From Anagrus nilaparvatae (Eukaryota; Arthropoda; Insecta; Hymenoptera; Mymaridae), in assembly GCA_022575985.1 (NCBI GenBank), contig JAKSXM010000228.1, positions 1,596,140 through 1,660,139 on the forward strand: a DNA stretch of 64,000 bases, given 5' to 3'. How positions within the stretch are numbered: position 1 is the stretch's first letter; each line of letters opens with the position of its first letter. Both the position numbers and the translations under genes were made by a program. Positions 33,513 to 45,930 of this stretch are shown here, one piece after another. A model generated the notes under the pieces. The model did not search any database. It saw only the letters and a list, made by a program, of their open reading frames with translations, and was not told where the DNA came from.

Positions 33513-35171
33513 TATATGGATTATTATTATTTATATGGATTTTCAAAAAAAAATAGAATTTCCAAAATTATAGCTCATTTAATTATTCCTATGTATTGCA
33601 ACCAAGCGGATGAAATTTACATTTTTTCTTAATTAGGCGATCAAAAATTCACACCATAAGAGTCCAAGTATTTGCAAGGTAATACTCAGGAATGATCAGC
33701 TTTAATTTGGGAATCTAATTTTTTTTGCAAAAGCTCTTTTGAAAAAGCTTAATTTCTTACCTTGTAGTTAAAAATCCAAGCAATTTTTAAAAATAAATTG
33801 CTAGGATAATTTGGTTATTTTGGTAATCTAGCAAATTATTTTAAATCTATGGGGTTAAATAATGAGATTTTTATTCATACTAATATTACGTACAATTTAT
33901 TTTATTACTAGCGATTAAATTCATACTATAATAAATTTTTTTTTATATATATGATGAGATATGTTTAATTGTATGTGTAATTTTATTATTTTATAAAAAA
34001 AAATTAAATTTTATATTAAATACACAAGTTTGTAAGCTACAGAATGAGAAAACCTTTTAAAATTTTTGATAAAGCTTTGTTCTTTTATCAAAAACCAGCA
34101 AACAGTATTATAAACTGAGGCAGATAAGAAACAATGTTGCAATTTTTTTACGTCGCTTGTTGCCAAGATCCATCGGTTAAAAAAGGATGGCAAGTTACTG
34201 TTCTTACAATCGTCGTCTTCTTTCTTCAATTAATTTTTGCAACTGAACTGCAAATATATATTATGTCCTATATATTTCTATATGTAATGCTCGCATTGGC
34301 GCATTTTATTTTTATAACAGTTTACGAGAATTACTTGTCTATAATCGTTTTTAATATATGTAGTTTATAATATTATTCTAATGGGCCTCGAAAAACAGGC
34401 ACATTATTATGAAATACGGGTGCTTAGACTATCTTCAAAATAACGCAATTATTTTAAAACTCAGCCAAAATATTTTCAATTAATTTGATATTTTGTCTAA
34501 AGGTTTACTGATACATGTTGTAAGTCGCAATTTTTAATCATAAATTTTTTATCTATAATATTCCGAAAAATTACTGTTCATTTTTCGCTAAAAATAATCA
34601 ATTTTTAGATATTCAACAAAATTAAAATTTTTAGGATAAAAAACATCTGCAGGCTTTAAAGGATTTGAAATTAATTCAAGTTTCAAAAAACTTTTTACTC
34701 TATATACTTAAATCAAATCAAATCGCGAATTCCCCAATGCAGATTGTTATAAATTAAAAGTTCAAAGTACAAAGAATTTATTGAAAATTTTTGAATATGA
34801 GGTATACGTGTGAAATTTCGAGTAATTAAACGGCAGTTTTAGCTGCAGAGACACCATGCATATTCTTTGTTTATTATACAAAGCACGCGTATGAAGTTTA
34901 TAGTAAATAAAAACACAAACTAATTTTATTATTTAATTTTTTATTAATAATTTATTTATTTGGTAATAATTTATTATTATAAAATAAATTTTTTTTGTAA
35001 AATAATGTGTAAACTGCATTTAATGGAAAATATATTAATATTTATTTGATAAACATATACATGGAAGTTTAAACTTGAGTTTTGAATTTGTTCTTTACGC
35101 AGAAGTACTATGCGATTAAAAAACAATAATAATATAAAATGTAAATTAATAAAATTAAAAGATATTTATTA
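33513..35171. other. AT-rich intergenic region
   Basis: A 78-codon ORF at 34134-34370 (+) starts with ATG and encodes two hydrophobic stretches. It has slightly higher GC than its surroundings but no recognisable similarity, and an opposing ORF overlaps it. No other feature was seen. Confidence 0.4.
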
Positions 35172-36574
35172 TTAAAGGCTATTGCCGGATAAGCATAGTG
35201 ATTTGGCCCCCCTCCCCAATCGCAAAAAAATTATTTTTATCCGAAAAGTATTATAAAAACTAGCCGATCGCCGTTGGAATTAGCTTCCTGCGTAGAAAAA
35301 AAGGGCACAGAATGTATTTTCGACCTTTATTGGACCCTTAAGACCATTTTAAGACCCCGAAAATTTATTTTTAATTTTCGAAAAATCGGTTCTTTGAGCA
35401 TAAAAAAAAATAGCCAGTGTTTAATTTTTTCAAATTGACCTAAAAAGGTGAAAAAAAGTATATTTTACTGATATCAGTCTTGTCCTGGAGGGGGAGCTCA
35501 TCTCCATACCTTCAAAACTCAAAAAACGCGTTTTTTGTCTCTACACGATTAAAATGCAATAGAATTGCGAAAACTCGTTTTGAAACCTCCCTTAAGGGAG
35601 TTGAGGTGCGGAGCTATTACAGAACAAATATTGTTCAAATTAAGGGTAATTAATGTTTTTAATGTGTAAATAACACTGTAAAAATTTGAAGATAATTAGG
35701 AGCTTCTATGAAGAGTAATTAATAAAAACATTTAACATAAGAATCAAATGGCGGACCTCAAAAAATCGTATATATTTTAAAATTTCTCAAAATTTACAGA
35801 AGAGATTTTTATAATGCTTATTACAGTTAGAAATAAACTATTCAGGAATTTTTTTAAATACTTTTTATATTATTTTGGAGATGTTAACAATATTAAATAA
35901 ATGAAATAAATAAAGAAAATAACAATTGTCGTATATCTTTAGTAACTTTAAGAACACGTGGTCGGAGTCGGTATCGCGCGCGTTTTAAAATAATCGAGTA
36001 AAGAAGAAAATATTTAAAAAAACTTAATTGATTGTTTTTAAATACATTATAATTACATTTATTAATATTTTTTTTAAATATTTTATACCTATTACACTAA
36101 TTTTTTTTTTGTTTTTGTTTATAAAAATATTTAATGGGGAATAAAAAGTAACTATATCTAGTAAATCTTAGTACGCTAGTCAAATGAGAAAAACTTTAAT
36201 TTGTATAGTAAGGCTTCAACTTCGTTAATCTTTTTGAGCATCTATTTTTACGTTTTAACTAAAATATATTTCATTAATTATTGTTTTTAGACCCTTATGA
36301 CCACTTAAGACCACCTTAAGAGCTCAAAAATTGATTTTACATTTTCGAAAAATCAGTTTTTTTGAAATTAAAAATTTATACCTGCCTTTAATTCTTTCAA
36401 ATTGGACTAAAAAGGCAAAAAAAATTATTTTTTAACGATATCAGTCTTGTTCTGGAGGGGGAGCTCATCCCCACTCCTTCAAAACTTAAAAAACGCGTTT
36501 TTTTGCCCCTACACGATTAAAATGCAATAGAATCGATTTAATTTGTTTCTGAACCTCCCCTTATTTTTTCAAGC

Positions 36575-36825
36575 ATCGGTCTGGTGCTTATATTTAGCCT
36601 TAGGTGGAGTTTACCACCCACTTAGAGCTGCACTGTCAAGCAACCCGACTCTAAGGAGAAATCCACTCGAGCGGCGCATCGATCCCTACGGGCCTGGTAC
36701 CCTCTATGGATAATTGGCCTCATTCAAGATGGACTTGAACGCAACGCTAACCACTCGAGTATGCGGACTCTCTCGAACACTACATTTCCTGACGGCAGAA
36801 CCGTGGAATTCAGTGCTGGGCTCGA
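36575..36825 (-). rRNA. 28S ribosomal RNA fragment inside the foldback element
   Basis: Read on the minus strand it contains stretches diagnostic of the 5' part of animal 28S rRNA (before the D2 region): gagcccagcactgaattcc, ggaaatgtagtgtt, gttcaagtccatcttgaatg, ccatagagggtaccaggccc, gtcgggttgcttga, gtgcagctctaagtgggtgg and taaactccacctaaggctaa. It ends at agaccgat, directly against the repeat's inner arm (cttgaaaaaataagg). About 250 bp of a molecule of several kilobases is present, so this is a captured or inserted fragment, not a functional gene. Confidence 0.93.
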
Positions 36826-36894
36826 TTGCTGTGAGCAAAAACTAGAAGAGCATTTTTTAATGGATAAAAAGCGAAAAAATTTTTTTTCAAAAAA

Positions 36895-38380
36895 CTCAAT
36901 TTAAAGTTTGAATGAAGCAAATATTTCATTAACAAGTAAATGTTTTTAAAAAGAACCTATATTCTCATTCTCGCTCTGGCAAGTTGGTCTCTCTCGGTGG
37001 TCCTAATTTTTCTAATTCCCTAAAGAAAGACACGACTACTCCCGCTAATGCCTTGCACTTCAATTTTATAAACCTTACAGAGAGTTTTAAACGTTCTTGC
37101 CGTTTACCTTTGCTTTAATTTTTAAAATACTTGGGAGAGTCATAGTTACTCCCATCATTTTCTAGCACGTCAGTTTTAAAAACCGTACAGTACTCTGCAA
37201 TCCTATACAACGATCGAGATATAAGCAAATTTTTATTCGATTGCAGATAATTATTTTCACTCCATACCTGGGACACCTGACATCTTTTATTCAATTACGA
37301 ATAAAATATAAGCTCCTATGAAATTCGTATATTATGACCCTTGCACGTAAAGATAAGGCTTTTCGTCCCCTTTCTGTTGCCGTGTGATTATATCTAATTT
37401 TTTTTTCAATTTTCCACCATCAGAAAACTTTTTTTAAAGTGGTTGTACAGAAGCATTTCCAACGCCAAATGAAAGCTCAAAGACTCTACTTTTTTTTTTG
37501 ATCAAAATATCTCATAAACACCGCTCATCACGGTTGCCCTCCTACCAGGAATGGCTGAAGGCAGACTTTCAAAAATTTTTTTTCAATTTTCGATTTTTTT
37601 TTTATTTCTTTATTATATTGAAAAACTATTTAAGAAAGTGTAAAAAAAAATTTGAAATAAAATTCCAACGCGTTTAGGAGATATTAAAGTTTTTGTAAAG
37701 ATATTCATATACGTAAGTATACTAAAAAAAAACTTTAAACGCGTTTTTCTCGAAATGCCTTTTTTGAATCGGCTTGCACTCTTTTGCAAAAAGTATACAT
37801 CCGATTTAGCTAATTTTTTTTTTAATTGTTTAAATAAGTATTTACGCAGGTTGTGAACCGACAAAATCAAAAAAAAAAAAAATTTTTTGGCCTTTTATTC
37901 AGTTTATAAGGTCAAATTTCGTGCCAAAAAAACCGAGTTTTTCTTAATTTCGCTGGCATTTTTTTTTTTCAAGAAAATTTTTTTTTTTTGTCGGTTCACA
38001 ACCTTGGCAAACCAGTTCTAAAAACAACCTTTTTTGGTTTTTTTGTTTTAAGTAACCTGGAGTCGAGATATCGTGCAAGCCGCAAAATCCTACCTCTACT
38101 TTGGCGCGCTATATATCCATAATGATATGATAATGATAAATCCAAAATCAAAAAAAAAAAAAAAATATGTTAATTTAAGTCTTGTATAATCATGTAAAAC
38201 AAACATTTTTTTTTTATTCAAAAAAATAAAAAAAATACATGAATTTTAAAAAGACAGTTTTTTTATTTCAAAAATTGAAAGTCTGCCTGAAGTTTGAATC
38301 AAGAAAATATTTCATTAACAAGTAAATGTTTTTAAAAGAACCTATATTCTCAACCTCACTCTGGCAAGTTGGTTTTTAAG
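36895..38380. repeat. Loop of the foldback element, with a direct repeat
   Basis: aagtttgaatgaagc..atttcattaacaag at 36903 recurs at 38291, followed in both by ctctggcaagttgg. Between them lie AT-rich sequence and a small hairpin (37848-38008: ggttgtgaaccgacaaaa against ttttgtcggttcacaacc). The minus-strand ORF at 37613-37870 is not a gene. Confidence 0.65.
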
Positions 38381-38671
38381 CCTCTCTGGAGGGAGGCCAT
38401 CTTAAGGGAAGCATCAAAAAAACGTCTTTTGGGAGTATTTAGCGGTTTTAAAGTGGTCTTAAGGGTCTAAAAAAAATAAAGCGAAAAATGTAATGTATTT
38501 AAAGCGTAAAAACATATGCTTGAAAAAATAAGGGGAGGTTCAGAAACAAATTTTTTCGATTCTATTGCATTTTAATCGTGTAGGGGCAAAGAAACGCGTT
38601 TTTTGAGTTTTGAAGGGGTGGGGATGAGCTCTTCCTCCAGGACAAGACTGATATCGTTAAAAAATAATTTT

Positions 38672-39468
38672 CTTTGCCTTTGTAACCCAATTTGAAAGAA
38701 TTAAAGGCAGGTATAATTTTTTAATTTCAAAAAAACTGATTTTTCGAAAATGTAAAATCAATTTTTGGGCTCTTAAGGCGGTCTTAAGTGGTCATAAGGG
38801 TCTAAAAACAATAATTAATGAAATATATTTTAGTTAAAACGTAAAAATAGATGCTCAAAAAGATTAAAGGATGTTACAAAACGAATTTTCGCAATTTTAT
38901 TGCATTTTAATCGTGTAGAGACAAAAAAAACGCGTTTTTTGAGTTTTGAAGGTGTGGAGATGAGCTCCCCCTCCAGGACAAGACTGATATCAGTAAAATA
39001 TACTTTTTTTCACCTTTTTAGGTCAATTTGAAGAAATTAAACGCTGGCTATTTTTTTTATGCTATTTTTTCTTTGCCTTTGTAACCCAATTTGAAAGAAT
39101 TAAAGGCAGGTATAATTTTTTAATTTCAAAAAAACTGATTTTTCGAAAATGTAAAATCAATTTTTGGGCTCTTAAGGCGGTCTTAAGTGGTCATAAGGGT
39201 CTAAAAACAATAATTAATGAAATATATTTTAGTTAAAACGTAAAAATAGATGCTCAAAAAGATTAAAGGATGTTACAAAACGAATTTTCGCAATTTTATT
39301 GCATTTTAATCGTGTAGAGACAAAAAAACGCGTTTTTTGAGTTTTGAAGGTGTGGAGATGAGCTCCCCCTCCAGGACAAGACTGATATCAGTAAAATATA
39401 CTTTTTTTCACCTTTTTAGGTCAATTTGAAGAAATTAAACGCTGGCTATTTTTTTTATGCTCAAAAAA
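38672..39468. repeat. 399-bp tandem duplication in the right arm
   Basis: The segment starting ctttgcctttgtaacccaat occurs at 38672 and again at 39071, with near identity through to cgctggctatttttttta. One visible difference is the number of A in the run before acgcg (38927 against 39316). Such identity implies a recent duplication. Confidence 0.92.
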
Positions 39469-39851
39469 TCGATTTTTCGAAAATTAAAAATAAATTTTTG
39501 GGGTCTTAAAATGGTGTTATGGGTCTAAAACTAATGAAGGTCAAAAATACATTCTGTGCCCTTTTTTTCTACGCAATTTTCGGATTAATATCTCAACACA
39601 GTGCGGAGAAACAAAAAAAAACGCTAAAAACACGATTTTTAAGGTTTTTTAAGGTTTAAGGGCGCCTAATATAAGCTAGGAAGCTAGTTCCAACGGCGAT
39701 CGGCTAGTTTTTATAATACTTTTCGGATACAAATAATTTTTTTGCGATTGGGGAGGGGGGCCAAATCATTATGCATATCCGGCAATAGCCTTTGTGAATA
39801 ATAATATTTAAAAAATTAATTTTTTGAATTTATAAAGTATTTTTGGTATCA

Positions 39852-40107
39852 TTTACACACCAAACCTAAAAGAATTTTTTGTTACCCAGAGAAGAATGAA
39901 TGTTTATTTAATTCTTTAGAGCGGAATTATTTTGAGGTTAATATTTTTAAAAACAATTATTTTCAATTTAATTCTTTTTGAACAGAATAAAAACAAAAAT
40001 AATTGTTTTTAAAAATATTAACCACAAAATAATTGCGCTCTAAAGAATTAAATAAACAATCATTCTTCTCTGGGTAACAAAAAAATCTTTTAGGTTTGGT
40101 GTGTAAA
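39852..40107. mobile_element. MITE, TTTACACACCAAACC termini
   Basis: tttacacaccaaacctaaaag at 39852 is mirrored by cttttaggtttggtgtgtaaa ending at 40107. The inner arms pair further (gttacccagagaagaatga against tcattcttctctgggtaac; ttaattctttagagc against gctctaaagaattaa). Confidence 0.92.
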
Positions 40108-40171
40108 TAGTTAAATTAATATTATTTTTTTTATGACTCAACGACTCGGTATTCATGGCCAGAGCGTCGTT

Positions 40172-41136
40172 AAGAATATGCAAAAAAAAATTTTACGTTT
40201 TCCCAATTGCCCGTAATTAGTGAAAGTCTGGTCCAGTCTGTTCAGCTCTAACTGAAATTTATTTTGGTTGAATAAGCATAAAATATTTTGACGCGTCAAT
40301 ATTTTAAATACTTAATTCTACAAAAAAAAAATAAAATTTTATCATGCTTTTTATGTATTTATAAATTTAGTAATGGTTTTTCTCATGGTTTTTAAGTATT
40401 TATAAATTTAGGGGTTGTTTTAATCCCCCCAGGGGGTGAATACATTTTATGATGGTTGAAACAGCATAAAATATTTTAAATACTTGACTCCACAAAAAAA
40501 AAGTAAAAAAATAAACTTTTATCATGTTTTTATATTTTTTTTAATTTTACACCCTCTATAATTAGCTCATACATCCTAATTTTGGTCAATTGTAAAAAAA
40601 TCGCAATATCTTCTTAATCTATCATCAAAAAATAAAATATATTTGTCCATATTGGCTTTACTTTCGAAATTTTGCAAAAAAACCCCTATTTTCCATCCCT
40701 ATTGGACAACTGATTCTGATTCAGCGACCCCCAAAAAATATATAGTAGAGCAAATCAGCCTGTCAACAGGTTTCGACCCCAAACCCGCAAAATGACTGGT
40801 GTAATTGATGCTACTGCGTAAATGTTCAAAGATTGTCACTGACTTCGTTACTAATCATGTCACTGACGTATGCTATGTGCGTAACAATGCTCTCCTCAGT
40901 CTCATGTATCTCATATCTATGAGTTTTAAAAGTGCTCAATTAAAAAAAATTGCTAAAATAATTTTATCTATTAAATGAGCACTTTTTAAAACTAGTTTTG
41001 CATATGTAATATCATTATTTAAAAAGGTATAGCCTTATAAAGTTCAGTTGGTGCGGACCAGACTGGACCAGACTTCCACTAATTACGGCAAATTGAGAAA
41101 ATGTAAATTTTTTTTTTTTGCATATTCTTAAATGAC
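40172..41136. mobile_element. Foldback element of about 1 kb
   Basis: The left arm (40180-40255: gaatatgcaaaaaaaaa, agtctggtccagtctg, cagctctaactgaa) is mirrored by 41050-41131 (cagttggtgcggaccag, cagactggaccagact, tttttttttgcatattc). The loop has AT-rich tandem stretches (40262-40345 and 40452-40530 share cataaaatatttt). Confidence 0.8.
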
Positions 41137-41399
41137 CCTTTAAGTAAAGTGTTTTTAGCTATATAAAATTATTTTGTTCCAACTTTCCGCGTGTACTTCC
41201 CAGAGGTTTATAATAGCCTTGTTTTTTCGAGGTCCATGAGGCCCATTTACCTTCCATTTACTTTTTTTATTTAAATTGCATGGAAATGTCCACATTTTAT
41301 TGCCGATATAATGGAATCATTGAAAACTGCAATTTTGATGTATAATATAGCAGCAGTACATATAGGAATAGTATATAATGAATTAAGCTATGAAGTTTA

Positions 41400-42110
41400 A
41401 ACAAAGGGTCTGAGGGTCTAAAAAAATATAACAATTTTTTATTTGATTGAAAAATATTGCATAAATTTATATAAAATATTGATCTAAAAAAAGTTTATAT
41501 ATGGGTGATTCCACACAATATAATAAAAAAACCAAAATTATTAAGAAAAAAAATACAATACTTGTAATTTTGAGAGAAACAAGTAGAGTTTGAGGGTCTA
41601 AAAAATAAATGAAGATCGTATTTTTTAAAAATATAATATATTGAACTAAAAAAATCATATATATAGGATTTCCCATGCAATGTAGTAAGAAAAGTCGAAA
41701 GAAATTCAAAAATTTGAACTTTATCGTTCAAAATATGGGGTCTAAAGGGTCTAAAAATAAAAAAATAAGTTATATGATCAAAAGTATAATATATTTAACT
41801 AAAAAACTTTTTTATGGTTATATATATGGGATATTCCGTCAAAAAATTATAAAAAAAACAAAATAATTGAAAAAAAATATTGAAAATTTGAAATTTGAAG
41901 TGCAAAACATGTGGTCTGAAGGGGTATAAAGGTCTTTAATCTGTTTTATTATTAAGTTCCGTTCAGAATACATATAATTTTTCTAATTTAACATGAATGC
42001 ATTGGATTTTCCATGCGATATCGTCGAGAAAACGGTAAAAAAACGATAAAAAAACGAGTTTTTTTGAATTTTCACTGGGTCGCACCGGGTCTAGAGGTCT
42101 AAAACTTTTT
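41400..42110. repeat. Degenerate tandem repeat, unit about 160-180 bp
   Basis: The landmark agggtctaaaaa recurs at about 41411, 41591 and 41744, with weaker copies near 41926 and 42090. Each is followed at similar spacing by ttaactaaaaaa-like and tatatatggga-like stretches. Overlapping ORFs on both strands (41467-41866) are by-products and not genes. Confidence 0.7.
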
Positions 42111-42536
42111 GGAAAAATTGTGTTTTTATGTTAGAAAAAATAATTTGAAATAAAATTTTGTGCAGCCCCCTTCCCAATATTTAATTTTGTAAAATAATTG
42201 ATTTTTGAAATTTTTGAATTTAATTTTTGGTGGTCTAAAGTGGTCTAAAGTGGTCGTAGGGGTCCCAAATTTTTTTGGGTGAAAAATATATGCAATGGGA
42301 CCATTTTGGCCAATTTTCATAGTTTTTGGCAATGTCGTTCCAGAGAAAAAAAATTATAACCAAAAGAACAGGTTTTTGGACAGTTTTTTGGCCGTTTTGG
42401 TGGCGAGGAGGGGTAAATGGACAAACGGGCAACGGTTACCACATTTTTTTTACCACCAAAAACTTTTAAAACAGTTAGTTTGAAAATCCAAGAACAGGGG
42501 CATTTCACTTATCTTAACCCGACATACCCTTTCCTT
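42111..42536. other. Spacer with overlapping small ORFs
   Basis: Several ORFs of about 60-70 codons overlap in different frames here (42126-42605). They have no consistent composition or similarity, so no gene is called. Confidence 0.4.
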
Positions 42537-42650
42537 GGCATTACGATTATACATGCATCTTATGCCGGGAATTTTTCGTTCACGCTTAAAACAGATGGAA
42601 AATAGTAAAAAAAAAGCTTACTAGAAAAAAATTATAATTTTTATTACCTA

Positions 42651-42720
42651 CTAGCTGCCTCCGGCTCGCTTCGCTCGCCCCGGCAGGACCCCTGCGACTT
42701 TATTTTTTCAAAAATATGTT
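42651..42720 (-). mobile_element. Possible Helitron 3' end
   Basis: Read on the minus strand, a GC-rich stretch (ggggcgagcgaagcgagcc, then ggaggcag) ends in CTAG followed by T, the arrangement at Helitron 3' ends. It sits exactly at the inner border of the 110-bp inverted repeat. No matching 5' TC end was located. Confidence 0.3.
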
Positions 42721-43216
42721 GATTTAGGTTACTCAATATTTTGTAAAATAACCTCTTTTTATCCGAAGTATTATCTAAAATTTACTGAATCATAAAAATT
42801 ACGGGCATACGAACCCAGACGGATAATTAGTAATTAATCACAATTTATATTTTTACAAAAATAATAATAAAAAACTAATTAATTTGTATTCATGATACTA
42901 TTTTTTTAAGTACTGATACTTGACTTAAATTAAAAAATAATTATACAAAAGGTGTGTCAAAATGTTTTCTCACTTCGTTCGGCAAAATATAACTATAATT
43001 CTGGACAATATATTATTGGTGTGCAGAGTTTTGGCTAGGAAAAAGAAAAAGAAAAAAGAATGCTACTTGATGCTTAATTAAAGCTGTTAATCGAAAATTA
43101 TGAAAGTAAGAAAGTATAAAAATATTTGAAAGGGTGAGCAAGTATAATATAAAATAAAATATTCAAATTAAAATAAAAATCAGTAAATCACTTGCGGGGG
43201 TGATGCATCTAATGGT

Positions 43217-44630
43217 GTACTCTAGACTGTGTCTTATTTTTTTTTCGATATTTTTTGGCTCCCCCCATTTTTTTCGAATATTTTGGTCATAAAAAACACC
43301 CAGCTCCAAGGATTTTGATTTTCGATTTTTTTAACCCGTGCCGCCAAGCACTTGAAGTTTCCCATTTAAATAACATGGGAATTTCGAGATATTAGCTTTG
43401 TAAATTTTTATAAATTTTTAAATATGTTTTAAGAAGCTAGTTATTGCTGGAAAACGTACTTTTATATGTTGGAAAGACATGCAAACAGCCCTGCATTCAT
43501 TCCAAAGCGAATTCTGGGCCTAAATCGCAAATTTACATGTTGGCTAAATCTTATAAAACAGGGTTTTTCGGTAATTTTCGATAAAACGCTGCAATCTCAA
43601 AAATTGACCAAAACACTTCTGGTTGGTCTCATTTTTTTGGTGTAAGTGTCACCTTTTAAACGCCGCAAACCGCGTTCTTTTAAAATTGATTCTCTCATCA
43701 CTATAGCCAATTAACCTGACGGTAATTTTCGACTAAAAATGACCAATTTTTTAATTTTTTTAAATTGCTGTCAAAATTGTAATTTTTGACAAAATTGAGC
43801 TTTATAGGTCTTAAAAATTGTCTGCAAGTTTCAAATTTCCAAAAATGCTTTACTCACCGCTTTTCAATAAGTTATTAACCAGAGATGATAATTTAAAGTC
43901 AGAGTCCCAATTTTAGGGTTTAAAGAAAAAGTCAATTTTTATAATTATCTTTGAAAAGCGATATCTTAAAAACTATTTGAAGAAAACAGACGAGTAAAGA
44001 ATTTTTGGAAACTTGAAGCATGTAGAAAATTTTTTAGGCCTGTGAAACTTAATTTTGTAAAAAATTACAATTTTGGCAGCAGTTTAAACAAATTTAAAAA
44101 TTGGTCATTTAGGGTCAAAAATTACCAGTAAGTTAATTGACTATAGTGCTGAGAAAATCAGTGATAAAAATACACGGTTTACGAAGTTTGAAAGGTGATA
44201 CTTAGAGAAAAAAAAGTAGCCCTACCAGAAGTGTTTTGGTCAATTTTTGAGGTTGCAGCGTTTTATCGAAAATTAAAGAAAAACCCTGTTTTATAAGATT
44301 TAGCCAACATGTTAATTTGCGATTTAGGCCCAGAAGTCCCATTGGAATGAATGGAGGGTGGTTTACATGTCTTTACAACATATGAAAGTATGTTTTCCAG
44401 CAATAACTAGCTTCTTAAAACATATTGCGGCCTCTGTAAAAATTTATAAAGCTAAACCTCGAAATTCCCATGTTATTTAAATGGGAAACTTCAACTGCCC
44501 GGCGGCACGGGTTGAAAAAATCAAAAATCAAAATCCTTGGAGTTGGGTGTTTTTTATGACCAAAATATTCGAAAAAAATGGGGGGAGCCAAAAAATATCG
44601 AAAAAAAAAATAAGACACTGTCTAGTGTAC
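43217..44630. mobile_element. Foldback element, family P1, complete copy (1.4 kb)
   Basis: The ends are inverted: gtactctagactgtgtctta at 43217 against taagacactgtctagtgtac ending at 44630, then ggctccccccat against atggggggagcc. The arms run about 650 bp each (cacttctggttggtctcat against agtgttttggtc and neighbours). It is nested in the 42537-46448 segment. Partial copies are at 1-778 and 32801-33512. There is no coding capacity; the minus-strand ORFs at 44415-44746 are not genes. Confidence 0.92.
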
Positions 44631-44944
44631 TCGTATACCAACCTAAAATCTCGGTAGGCCCCAAAATCCTGGGTGGCCAAAATACCAGGGGCCAAGATTA
44701 GCTGAATCATATTATTTTTCTGATTGGTAATACTTAGTTGAAACATAACATGATAAAATCTTTTTTTATTTTTCTTTTGAAATTTTAAATAGTTTTTATT
44801 TTAAATTTGTTGAAACAATTTTTAGTTAAATATAAAAAATATTAGTATACTTAACAATTTAATTTTATGATAAACATTTTTTTTATTTAATAATTTATAA
44901 AGAATTTCTCGTAAACTTTATTTTTTTAAGGGATAAAAAAGTAA

Positions 44945-45188
44945 GTACAGGAATATAAATTACAAAAAATAGTCGTAAATTTACGAAAAATAGTTGTGAG
45001 TTTACTACTTCGTAAATTCACAAAAAAAAATCGAGAATTTTCGAATTTTTCAATAATATACTAAATTTAGTAAATTTGCGAATTTTTATTAAATATTTAC
45101 AAATTTTTTTGAAAATTAACTAATTCTTCGAAAACTTTCTATTTTTTTTTTTTGTTAATCTAATGAAGTTTTCTTTTACAGTGTAGGG
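44945..45188. repeat. AT-rich half element related to 30288-30680
   Basis: tcgtaaatttacgaaaaata, aatatactaaatttagtaaa and the end cttttacagtgta match the right half of the 30288 element, whose left end is the inverse (acactgtaaaaag). Confidence 0.6.
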
Positions 45189-45799
45189 TTAAACTACCTT
45201 CAACAACCGTTCAAATGCTTTCTTATTTGTAAGGTTATTGAATAATTATTTTTGTTTTAACTTCAATAACTAATTTATAAATTTTGGGCTAAAAATAAGC
45301 AACATGTAATTATATTTCAATTTGTATCTAAAAAAAGGGGTATCTTAAGTTTGTAGGGGTGTTTCCATAGTTTTAAAGGGTTGGGATTCCAATTTTTTGA
45401 ATCAACGATTCAAAAAATCTAAGGTATCAAATCAGCAGCCTAAAATGTGTTTAAACAGCAGGTTGTTCAATTTTAATGGGCTAATTCTTTATCTTAAATA
45501 CATTTTTTTCCTAGCGGGTCGAAAACTCTTTTACATATCTAGGGCCAAAAAGCCTATTTTCTACTTAGAGAGACAGTTTTTTTGCGCGTTATATGTAAAA
45601 CTATGTTTTTAAATCACGGGAAAAAATAAGGGGTTCAACTTTTAATTTTGCATGCTGTCTGCACTCGCTTGTTATGCTCGCTCGTGCATGCAGCTGTATG
45701 CAAAGTCAAAACCAATATTTTATCCCTTGTTTAAATATAGCTACCGCAATAAGATTTAAAAAAAAAGCGTTTTCTCCCCACTGAGAATAAAAAATTACG

Positions 45800-45930
45800 T
45801 TTTGTCCATGGGAGCTAAAAAAGATTATCCCAGATCGCATTCGTTATCGGCTATTTTTATATAATCGTCCTGATAATTCGACTTCGCCTCGGATGCTAAT
45901 TAATGCGCGATCTGGACCATTCGTTTTTTT
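45800..45930. repeat. Family R repeat, diverged copy
   Basis: cccagatcgcattcg, then cgacttcgcctcggatg, then gcgcgatctggaccattcg keep the hairpin core of family R. ORFs at 45903-46169 are not genes. Confidence 0.65.

Larger units (their letters stand above)
35172..39796. mobile_element. Foldback element of about 4.6 kb with a composite loop
   Basis: The ends are inverted copies: aaggctattgccggata near 35176 against atccggcaatagcctt near 39778, then gatttggcccccctcccca against ggggaggggggccaaat, and gccgatcgccgttgg against ccaacggcgatcggc. A second level of inner arms pairs 36280-36575 with 38515-38830 (tgtttctgaacctcccctta against taaggggaggttcagaaaca). The loop (36576-38514) carries a 28S rRNA fragment and a direct repeat (36895-36990 against 38287-38375, landmark atttcattaacaagtaaatg). 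The right arm has a 399-bp tandem duplication. No transposase ORF was seen. Confidence 0.85.

Noticed and set aside
34134..34370. 78-codon ORF with two hydrophobic stretches
   Set aside because: It has an ATG and somewhat higher GC, but an opposing ORF overlaps it and no similarity is recognisable; support is too weak for a gene.
36575..36825. Functional rRNA gene
   Set aside because: Only about 250 bp of 28S is present, inside a foldback element, with no adjoining rRNA sequence.
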